A DNA stretch of 8,641 bases from Candidatus Magasanikiibacteriota bacterium. Its GTDB lineage: Bacteria; Patescibacteriota; Patescibacteriia; Magasanikbacterales; GWA2-37-8. Position 1 is the stretch's first letter; each line of letters opens with the position of its first letter. Both the position numbers and the translations under genes were made by a program. Positions 1-6,304 of this stretch are shown in pieces. The notes below the pieces were generated by a model. It did not search any database. It saw only the letters and a program-made list of their open reading frames with translations, and was not told the origin of the DNA. The stretch lies in the NCBI GenBank assembly GCA_026396535.1, contig JAPLWP010000071.1:1-8641 (forward strand), in the 5' to 3' direction.

Positions 1-752
1 AGCTCATCCCCTTCACGTCGGACATCCACATTAATTGCATTGGCATCTACCTGAAGTTTTATAGAATTATTTACTACATTATTTATACCATTAAAAACAA
101 CAGCTGGTTCACATACAATCTCTTCACCGTCTGCTAACGGAATATCCATATTAAAAAACTTTTTGTATTGTGAGGAAGAATTAAGTTGCCCAGTCAACAA
201 CTTGGCCAATCTACCCTGAGCCGCAGACTTATCATTTAGACCGCGATTTACTGCTTGTTTGAACAACGCAATATTCATCGGCCTTGGATCGTCAGTAAAA
301 TTCTGATCTGATTCTAAATATTTCAATAATACATCCTGAACAATAAGAGAAAAAGTTGGGTAACTATTTTTAATTTCTAGAAGAGCTTCCAAACCCACAT
401 CTTCTCCTTCTTTATAAAGCTGAATAAAACCAAGCATTGCGGTTACAGAATTGGACAAATCATGCACGATGACAGCGCCAATTGGCGACTGTTTATCTTT
501 TAAATAATTATTAAAGAAAGCAGTATTTAATATATTTAAATTTAATACCGAATCCATTAAGGCTTTGGCCTGTTGTTGTTCTTCAGGACTAAGTTGGGTG
601 CGATCGCCTAGACTATCTACAAAAGCAACAACTCCCGGATAGAGCATTTCGTCAAATTTTTTTAACTCGGCCAATGAAGATTGAAATTTTTCTTTTCTTT
701 CTTGTTCATTTGTTTCCACGGCTTCTTGAGGCACAGGATGTTCTGCTGACAT
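1..752 (-). CDS. Histidine-kinase-like protein, partial (C-terminal end beyond left edge)
   Basis: This open frame starts at the ATG at 750-752 and stays open for 250 codons to the window edge. It reads as a soluble histidine kinase or relative. An H-box-like helix lies around residues 92-112 (VIVHDLSNSVTAMLGF), with candidate phospho-acceptor His97. A candidate N-box of the GHKL ATPase lies around 220-233 (NNVVNNSIKL), with Asn229 in the Mg-ATP position. The G boxes would lie outside the window. There is no signal peptide, membrane segment or recognisable PAS/GAF sensor domain. The first 90 residues are charged and mostly helical in character. The gene begins four bases after the valS stop, so it is probably cotranscribed and perhaps translationally coupled; no Shine-Dalgarno is visible. 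Family knowledge suggests autophosphorylation on His and transfer to a response regulator, but none is visible here. The H-box is atypical (Ser where Pro is common), so a degenerate or scaffold role is possible. The family call is fairly good; the signal sensed is unknown. Confidence 0.72.
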   Translation of the reverse strand, partial: MSAEHPVPQEAVETNEQERKEKFQSSLAELKKFDEMLYPGVVAFVDSLGDRTQLSPEEQQQAKALMDSVLNLNILNTAFFNNYLKDKQSPIGAVIVHDLSNSVTAMLGFIQLYKEGEDVGLEALLEIKNSYPTFSLIVQDVLLKYLESDQNFTDDPRPMNIALFKQAVNRGLNDKSAAQGRLAKLLTGQLNSSSQYKKFFNMDIPLADGEEIVCEPAVVFNGINNVVNNSIKLQVDANAINVDVRREGDE

Positions 753-756
753 ACAC

Positions 757-3417
757 TTATTGAATTTGTTTTTTTAATTTAACCATTTTTTCTTGAGCCT
801 CGGCCAATTTTTCTTTTTCTTTTTCTATTACCGACGCTGGTGCATTTTGCGCAAATTCGGCATTGTTTAATTTACCTTCTATACCAGCGATATATTTTGT
901 AATAGACTCAAGCTCTTTCTTTAATCTTTCTTTTTCTTTTTCCATATCTACCACACCAGCCAAATCTATAAATACTTCGATACCACCTTCCACAAAACCA
1001 ACCGCAGTGGTGGATTTAGTAGCTTGTGATGAGATTTCTAAATTTTCCAATCTGGCTAAGGCTTTGATAATTTCAGAATTGCTTTGCAATAATTCTAATT
1101 TTGTACCGGCACCAATCAAGGCATTTAATTTTTTCACCGGCTCAATCTTATTTTCTGAACGCAGCATTCTGATACCAGCAATTATATCTCTGATTAATTT
1201 CGTATCAGCAAAAATCTGTTCCTCTAAAAATGGTTCTCGGTGTAGCTGCGGCCATTTTTCCACCATCAAAATTTTATCGGTACCGTATATTTCACTCCAA
1301 ATTTGTTCGGTAACAAACGGCATAAAAGGATGCCATAATTTCAAAAGTGTATTCAAAATATAATTTAAAATCTCTGATTTATCACCCTCTATTTTGGCAA
1401 TTTCCAAATACCAATCGGCCAATAAATCCCAAGTAAACACTCTTAACAGTTCTCCCGCAGCAGAAAAATGATAACCATCCAAATTGGCATTTACCTGATT
1501 TAATGTGTCATTTAATTGTTGTAAAATCCATTCATCGAACAAAGTTTTGGCTTCTGGCAATTTTACATCCAATTTTGGCTCCGGAATATTAAGCAACATA
1601 AAGCGTGAAATATTCCAAAGCTTATTGGTAAAATTTCTAAAGCCTTCCACTTTTTCTTGTGATAATTTCAAATCATTGCCTGGAGTATTGCCGAGCAATA
1701 AAGAAAGTCTGGTAGCGTCCGCGCCAAATTCTGCTATTGTATCCAGTGGATTGATAACATTCCCCAAACTCTTACTCATTTTTCTGCCTTTTTCATCGCG
1801 TACCAAACCATGCAAATATACTTTTTCAAAAGGAATCTGACCCAATGTATATGTAGTCATCAGAATCATGCGCGCCACCCAGAAAAATAAAATATCATAA
1901 CCAGTTTCAAGTAAACTGGTAGGATGAAAAGTTTTTAGATCAGCTGTATTATTTGGCCAACCAAGTGTGGAAAATGTCCAAAGACCGGAAGAAAACCAAG
2001 TGTCGAGCGTATCAGAATCTTGTGTCCAACCTTCAGTAGCTGGCGCTTCTACCCCTACAAATATTTCTTCATTTTTATACCATACCGGAATTCTGTGTCC
2101 ATACCAAATTTGACGCGATATACACCAATCACGCAAATTATTTATCCAATGAAAATAAGTTTTTTCAAATCTATCTGGAATTATTTCAATTTGTTTGTTA
2201 GTTACCACTTGTTGCATTAATTTTTTGAGGGTGACTTTGTCACCGGATTTTATTCCTTCAATCGCAGAATTAGCCAAAACAAATTCTTTGTTTACATCCA
2301 CAAACCATTGTCTGGAAGGAAGCGGCTCGATAGCATAACCACAGCGATAACAAATAGAAAGATTGTTTGGAATCTCTTCTTCTTTTTCTAGTAAATTATT
2401 TTCTTTAAGCCATTCTACCACTTGGGCACGGGCGGCTTTTACGGCGGTACCGAGATATTTTTCACCGGCTTCTTTGGTCATCAGACCATCTTCATCGATA
2501 ATTTTAATTATCTCCAATTTATTTCTTTGAGCCATTTCATAATCAGTAGCACTGTGAGCCGGAGTCACACCCAGCGCACCAGTACCAAAATTCATATCAA
2601 TACTTTCTTCACCGATAATTTTGATTTTTAGATCAGCTCCCCCACCAAAATTTTTCACCAAAAATTCTTGGCCAATATATTTGGCATAGCGTTCATCGGC
2701 TGGATTTACGGCCAGCGCAGTATCACCCAATTTTGTTTCAGGGCGAGTGGTAGCAATCGCGATTGGAAAATCAGCGGAATATTTAAAAGTATAAAGTTTG
2801 GCAATTTGTTCTTTGTGCTCCACTTCATCATCGGCCAAAGTTGATTTACAGCGTGGACACCAATTTACCAATCGATAACCGCGATAAATCAAACCATCAT
2901 CATACATCTTTTTGAAAACAGTACGTACTGCCAAATTTCTGGCATCATCTAGAGTATATGCCTCACGGCTCCAGTCCATGCTCGATCCCATTTTTTTACA
3001 TTGATCCACAATCGTATCGTGAGACTCTTGGGCAAATTTTTCTACTTCTGCCAAGAATTTTTCTCTACCTAATTCATTTTTTGGATCTTTGATTCCTTTT
3101 TCAATTAAGAGTTTTTCCACCTTGGTCTGGGTCGCAATAGCGGCATGATCAGTACCAGGTAGCCACAGGGTTTCAAACCCGCTCATTCTTTTATATCTGG
3201 TCACCAAATCTTCGATAGCAAGCATCGAAGCGTGGCCAATATGCAGAGTACCAGTCACATTTGGCGGCGGCAAAACCATACTAAAACTGCCTTTTGATTC
3301 ATCTATAAACCCAGCTTTTTTACAATTATCTGGATTAAAAAACCCGCTCTCTTCCCAGCGCTTATAGATATTATCTTCGTATTTTTGAGGCTCATAAGCC
3401 TTTGGCAGTTCTTTCAT
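757..3417 (-). CDS. valS: Valyl-tRNA synthetase (class I)
   Basis: ValRS is a cytoplasmic enzyme that charges tRNA-Val with valine using ATP and hydrolyses mischarged Thr-tRNA. The 886-residue protein is complete, near the usual 860-950. The class I signatures are present: HIGH at 59-62 within PPPNVTGTLHIGHA, and KMSKS at 546-550. The CP1 editing domain (about 200-350) carries TTRPET at 223-228 and TPAHSATDYE with Asp292. Two CxxC pairs (Cys187/Cys190 and Cys356/Cys359) match the first zinc site of the Thermus enzyme; the second zinc knuckle is absent, replaced by a short segment at 445-468. The anticodon-binding helical domain follows at about 595-760. A Lys/Glu-rich coiled coil at 822-886 is the usual tRNA-contacting arm. 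The ATG at 3415-3417 gives the standard N-terminus (ELPKAYEP.. then WEESGFF) and lies about 55 bases downstream of a promoter. No Shine-Dalgarno is adjacent. The histidine-kinase-like gene follows after 4 bases. Confidence 0.98.
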   Translation of the reverse strand: MKELPKAYEPQKYEDNIYKRWEESGFFNPDNCKKAGFIDESKGSFSMVLPPPNVTGTLHIGHASMLAIEDLVTRYKRMSGFETLWLPGTDHAAIATQTKVEKLLIEKGIKDPKNELGREKFLAEVEKFAQESHDTIVDQCKKMGSSMDWSREAYTLDDARNLAVRTVFKKMYDDGLIYRGYRLVNWCPRCKSTLADDEVEHKEQIAKLYTFKYSADFPIAIATTRPETKLGDTALAVNPADERYAKYIGQEFLVKNFGGGADLKIKIIGEESIDMNFGTGALGVTPAHSATDYEMAQRNKLEIIKIIDEDGLMTKEAGEKYLGTAVKAARAQVVEWLKENNLLEKEEEIPNNLSICYRCGYAIEPLPSRQWFVDVNKEFVLANSAIEGIKSGDKVTLKKLMQQVVTNKQIEIIPDRFEKTYFHWINNLRDWCISRQIWYGHRIPVWYKNEEIFVGVEAPATEGWTQDSDTLDTWFSSGLWTFSTLGWPNNTADLKTFHPTSLLETGYDILFFWVARMILMTTYTLGQIPFEKVYLHGLVRDEKGRKMSKSLGNVINPLDTIAEFGADATRLSLLLGNTPGNDLKLSQEKVEGFRNFTNKLWNISRFMLLNIPEPKLDVKLPEAKTLFDEWILQQLNDTLNQVNANLDGYHFSAAGELLRVFTWDLLADWYLEIAKIEGDKSEILNYILNTLLKLWHPFMPFVTEQIWSEIYGTDKILMVEKWPQLHREPFLEEQIFADTKLIRDIIAGIRMLRSENKIEPVKKLNALIGAGTKLELLQSNSEIIKALARLENLEISSQATKSTTAVGFVEGGIEVFIDLAGVVDMEKEKERLKKELESITKYIAGIEGKLNNAEFAQNAPASVIEKEKEKLAEAQEKMVKLKKQIQ

Positions 3418-3460
3418 AAGGAAAATTTGGCTAATTACAGCTTTTTTATATTTTAAAATT

Positions 3461-3465
3461 CCTCC
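3461..3465 (-). other. Shine-Dalgarno-like GGAGG in the valS leader, far from any start
   Basis: On the minus strand the valS leader contains GGAGG, a perfect anti-16S match, but it ends 43 bases before the valS ATG. No ATG, GTG or TTG lies 4-12 bases behind it. The frame from here to the valS ATG has no stop, but also no ordinary start codon. An AGGAA in this segment can pair with the TTCCT just before the valS ATG, so a small hairpin could bring the GGAGG nearer or mask it. Function unproven; a chance match is possible. Confidence 0.3.
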
Positions 3466-3478
3466 AAATTACCCTAAT

Positions 3479-3507
3479 ATTTTACCTAAAACTAGACAAA
3501 AAGGCAA
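3479..3507 (-). promoter_or_regulatory. Predicted sigma-70-type promoter of valS
   Basis: On the minus strand there is a TTGCCT -35 element (3502-3507), exactly 17 bases of spacer, and a TAAAAT -10 element (3479-3484). Transcription would begin near 3472, leaving a leader of about 55 bases before valS. That is too short for a T-box or other aminoacid-sensing leader. The -35 element lies 13 bases from the -35 of the divergent promoter, so the two polymerase sites probably overlap. Confidence 0.65.
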
Positions 3508-3520
3508 GTTTGGCGCACTA

Positions 3521-3549
3521 TTGACAAAAGAGGCCAATCTTGGTATTAT
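3521..3549 (+). promoter_or_regulatory. Near-consensus sigma-70 promoter of the DHH-fold gene
   Basis: A perfect TTGACA (3521-3526), 17 bases of spacer and TATTAT (3544-3549, five of six consensus bases) form the strongest promoter match in the window. The expected start of transcription is about 3555-3557, with G3555 the only purine there. This lies inside or just after the upstream ATG at 3553 and about 5-7 bases before the second ATG at 3562. The mRNA would therefore be leaderless or nearly so. Confidence 0.75.
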
Positions 3550-3561
3550 CCAATGTTCTCT

Positions 3562-4701
3562 ATGCTAAATGAAAAAGAACAAATTAAACAGGCTATTGAA
3601 GCGGCCCGCCATGTCCTCGTGCTTTTTGACCGCAGTGAAAACACAGATGCTCTAGGCGCGGCTTTGGCATTGGCCGACTTTTTAGAAAAAGATCACAAAT
3701 CTGTAGATATTATCTGTGATAATTTTGTGGTATCCAAAAATTTGGAATTCTTGGAAGGAATAAAAAAAGTTAAACCAGAACTTGATCATATTCAAAAATT
3801 TGTTATTAAGGTGGATGTGTCCCAGACCAAAATCGACAGCATCAGCTATGATGTCAAAGATGATTGGCTCTCAATTTACCTCACACCAAAACAAGGAATG
3901 ATCACCAAAAATGAACTGCGTACCGCTCAGTCCAGCTACAAGTACGACTTGATCATCACTCTCAATACTCCGGAGCTAGAAATGTTTGGTGGAATTTTTC
4001 TCAATAACACCGACCTATTTTATCGCACTACAATTATAAATATTGATTACCGCTCCGATAATGATCGCTACGGACAAATAAATTATATTGACCCAAACGT
4101 TACTTCTGTTTCCGAAATAATTTATCAGCTCAGCAAAACTTGGTACGAACCTTATTTGAATTCGACCAATGCCACCGCTATGCTTGCCGGCATGATCGCC
4201 GCCACTCATAGTTTTAAAACTACCAACGTAACACCACTCACTCTACAAGCCGCCGGTGAATTGATTAATCACGGAGCTGATAGAGAAAAAATTATTCATC
4301 ATCTATATCGCACCCGCAGTCTCTCTACCTTAAAATTATGGGGCACGGCTCTAATGCGCCTGAAGATAGATAGCGCCAAACATTTTGCCTGGACTTTTTT
4401 GACTAGAGAAGATTTTATTAATGCTGGGGCCAATCACGCCCAACTTAAAGATTTAATTACGGAATTAATTGATAATTCTCCGGAAGTGGATTTGACCCTA
4501 CTTATCTACGAAGACGAAATTAATGCCGAAAAAATAGTCAGCGGCATATTACATTCCAAAAAAGGTCATGATACTTTGCAAATGCTTAAACCTTACAACC
4601 CTACCGGCCTGCGACATCGTGCCACTTTCAGTATAAAAAATATCGGCATCGCGGAAGCGGAAAAAAATATCATTGAGGAAATAAAAAAATCTCTGAACTA
4701 A
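3562..4701 (+). CDS. DHH-fold (NrnA/RecJ-like) protein with degenerate active site, probable pseudoenzyme
   Basis: The 379-residue product follows the layout of the DHH/DHHA1 phosphoesterases related to NrnA, which degrade nanoRNA and pAp with Mn2+. The fold is recognisable, but the metal ligands are not. The HxxxDxD motif is DRSENTD at 23-29 (only the last Asp kept). The next Asp is Asn135 (ITLNTP). The DHH triplet is DYR at 162-164. The Asp of the usual ADTGSF is Ala214 (AATHSF). The DHHA1 Gly-rich GGGH-type loop near the C-terminus is TGLRHRA at 348-354. Conserved fold segments remain, e.g. INYIDPNVTSVSEIIY and the ELINHGAD helix followed by RSLSTLKLWG. An extra segment of roughly 45 residues (about 80-127) lies before Asn135. 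Catalysis is thus unlikely; binding of nucleotide, RNA or a partner is a guess. The ATG at 3562 is preferred over the in-frame ATG at 3553 (three residues longer), which lies three bases after the -10 element and probably upstream of the transcript start. Confidence 0.85.
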   Translation: MLNEKEQIKQAIEAARHVLVLFDRSENTDALGAALALADFLEKDHKSVDIICDNFVVSKNLEFLEGIKKVKPELDHIQKFVIKVDVSQTKIDSISYDVKDDWLSIYLTPKQGMITKNELRTAQSSYKYDLIITLNTPELEMFGGIFLNNTDLFYRTTIINIDYRSDNDRYGQINYIDPNVTSVSEIIYQLSKTWYEPYLNSTNATAMLAGMIAATHSFKTTNVTPLTLQAAGELINHGADREKIIHHLYRTRSLSTLKLWGTALMRLKIDSAKHFAWTFLTREDFINAGANHAQLKDLITELIDNSPEVDLTLLIYEDEINAEKIVSGILHSKKGHDTLQMLKPYNPTGLRHRATFSIKNIGIAEAEKNIIEEIKKSLN

Positions 4702-4714
4702 TTCAGAGATTTTT
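4685..4714. terminator. Bidirectional intrinsic terminator between convergent genes
   Basis: A perfect 13-base inverted repeat (AAAAATCTCTGAA / TTCAGAGATTTTT) encloses the four-base loop CTAA. The T-run TTTTTATTTT follows on the plus strand and TTTTTTT on the minus strand, so the hairpin can end both the DHH-fold gene and gpmI. Bases 4699-4701 of the loop are the TAA stop of the DHH-fold gene, and the gpmI stop lies four bases beyond the stem. The GC content of the stem is low, so its strength is uncertain. Confidence 0.8.
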
Positions 4715-4717
4715 ATT

Positions 4718-6295
4718 TTATATTAATGCGCTTCCGGTAATTTCCGGTGGAATATCTACTCCCATCAAAGAAAGAACTGTTGGAGCTACATCGGCCAATA
4801 CTCCTACCGGATGCATCAAGCTCAAATCCCCTTCTGGCGGATCACCGGCTGGCCCAGCTTGTCCTTGAAAATCTTTGCCGATAATTATAAGCGGCACCGG
4901 ATTGGTAGAATGTTCTTTGTCGATCTCGCCAGTTTGTAAATTTATTACTTCTTCGGCATTACCATGATCGGCAGTGATGACCACTACTCCGCCTTTGGCT
5001 AGAGTGTGCTGTACTACTTCACCCAATCCTTTGTCGGCAGCTTCACAAGCCTTTATCGTAGCCGCCACATTACCAGTATGGCCAACCATATCGGGATTGG
5101 CAAAATTTAGTGCCAAAAAATCATAATTACCACTATCGATAGCTTTCACCGCTTCTTTGGCTACACCGGCGGCGGACATTTCTGGTGCTTCGGCATAGCT
5201 CGCTACACGTGGAGACGGCACAATTACTCTATCTTCTCCAGGAAACGGTTCTTCTACCGTACCATTTAAAAAGAAAGTAATATGAGCGTATTTTTCTGTT
5301 TCAGCAACATGAAATTGTTTTTTGCCGGCTTTGCTGATAGTTTCAGCCAAAGAATTATGTACTACCATCGGCGGATAAGCCACTACGGCCGGTAAATCTT
5401 TTTCAAATTCAGTCATCGTAACAAAAAACAAATTTTTAATATATTCTCGTTCGAATTTATTAAAACCAGGCAACACAAATGCTTTGGTCAATTCACGCGC
5501 GCGATCCGGACGGAAATTAAAAAATATTACCGCATCATTTTCTTTTATGGTAGCTACCGGCTTGCCATCTTTGGTAATTACGGTAGGAATAAATTCTTCA
5601 TCGTAATTTTTTTGTGCGTAAGAATCATCGATAATTTTCATCGGATCTTCACCGGTCCTGTCCGACACTCCCAAAGCCATTGCTTTATAAGCTTTCTCAC
5701 ATCGGTCCCAGCGATTATCACGATCCAGAGCATAAAAGCGACCGCTCAAAGTAGCGAGCTCACCCACCTTGGCTGCTTTCATTTTATTGAGCAGGTCTTG
5801 AACGAAAGTTTTACCGGAATTAAACAAAGCATCACGGCCATCCGTAATACCGTGCACAAAAGTTCGTCCATCTAATTTATTCTGCACACACAAATCTAAC
5901 AAAGCATATAGATGAGTGTCGCTAGCATGCACATTGCCCGTACCCACCAAACCTACGAGATGTAGATTGGATTTATTTTTTTTCACATGTTCCAACGCCT
6001 GCAAGAATGCTGAGTTTTTGAAAAATTCACCGCTGCTGATATCGTTGTTGATACGCGGACAAGATTGATAGTACACGCGACCGGCTCCGATATTCAAATG
6101 GCCCACTTCCGAATTTCCCATTTCACCAAACAACAAACCCACCTCATTGCCAGAAGCATAAAGTGTCATTACGGGATAATCTTTAATATAACTTTTTAAA
6201 TTAGTCATTTTTGATCTGGTAATGGCGTTGCCTTCACTATCTGGAGCCACGCCCAAGCCGTCAAAAATAACTAAAGTTACTGGTTTATAAGACAT
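4718..6295 (-). CDS. gpmI: 2,3-bisphosphoglycerate-independent phosphoglycerate mutase
   Basis: GpmI interconverts 3-phosphoglycerate and 2-phosphoglycerate through a phosphoserine intermediate and needs two Mn2+ ions. The 525-residue length is normal. Alkaline-phosphatase-superfamily residues are all in place: Asp12 (IFDGLG), catalytic Ser62 in GEMGNSEVGHLNIGAGR, His123 (NVHASDTH), Arg154 (TDGRDA), Arg186 (SGRFYALDRD), Arg262 and Arg265 (NFRPDRAREL), Lys335, Asp402 and His406 (NPDMVGHTG), Asp443 and His444 (TADHGNAEE), and His462 (EHSTNPVP). The substrate-binding insert spans about 80-310 between the two halves of the phosphatase domain. A Gly/Pro-rich stretch at 478-490 (QGQAGPAGDPPEGD) is a mild local embellishment. 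The ATG at 6293-6295 gives the usual N-terminus (KPVTLVIFDGLG). The gene begins 9 bases after the eno stop and is probably cotranscribed with it. No Shine-Dalgarno is seen before the ATG (TTTTCTAAA). Confidence 0.98.
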   Translation of the reverse strand: MSYKPVTLVIFDGLGVAPDSEGNAITRSKMTNLKSYIKDYPVMTLYASGNEVGLLFGEMGNSEVGHLNIGAGRVYYQSCPRINNDISSGEFFKNSAFLQALEHVKKNKSNLHLVGLVGTGNVHASDTHLYALLDLCVQNKLDGRTFVHGITDGRDALFNSGKTFVQDLLNKMKAAKVGELATLSGRFYALDRDNRWDRCEKAYKAMALGVSDRTGEDPMKIIDDSYAQKNYDEEFIPTVITKDGKPVATIKENDAVIFFNFRPDRARELTKAFVLPGFNKFEREYIKNLFFVTMTEFEKDLPAVVAYPPMVVHNSLAETISKAGKKQFHVAETEKYAHITFFLNGTVEEPFPGEDRVIVPSPRVASYAEAPEMSAAGVAKEAVKAIDSGNYDFLALNFANPDMVGHTGNVAATIKACEAADKGLGEVVQHTLAKGGVVVITADHGNAEEVINLQTGEIDKEHSTNPVPLIIIGKDFQGQAGPAGDPPEGDLSLMHPVGVLADVAPTVLSLMGVDIPPEITGSALI

Positions 6296-6304
6296 TTTAG
6301 AAAA

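Noticed and set aside
750..760. A broken fusion between valS and the histidine-kinase-like gene.
   Set aside because: valS ends at its normal C-terminal coiled coil with a TAA, and a fresh ATG opens a different protein four bases later. The arrangement fits two tightly packed genes.
863..1363. A 166-codon open frame on the plus strand opposite the 3' part of valS.
   Set aside because: It is fully antisense to a certain valS, has a Phe/Ser/Ile-rich low-information translation, and has no promoter or ribosome site. It is a shadow of the coding strand.
3418..3472. A T-box or amino-acid-sensing leader before valS.
   Set aside because: The leader after the predicted transcript start is only about 55 bases. 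It has no T-box sequence, specifier stem or terminator hairpin.
3553..3561. The upstream in-frame ATG as the start of the DHH-fold gene.
   Set aside because: It lies three bases after the -10 element, upstream of or at the expected transcript start. It is kept only as an alternative if an unseen upstream promoter is used.
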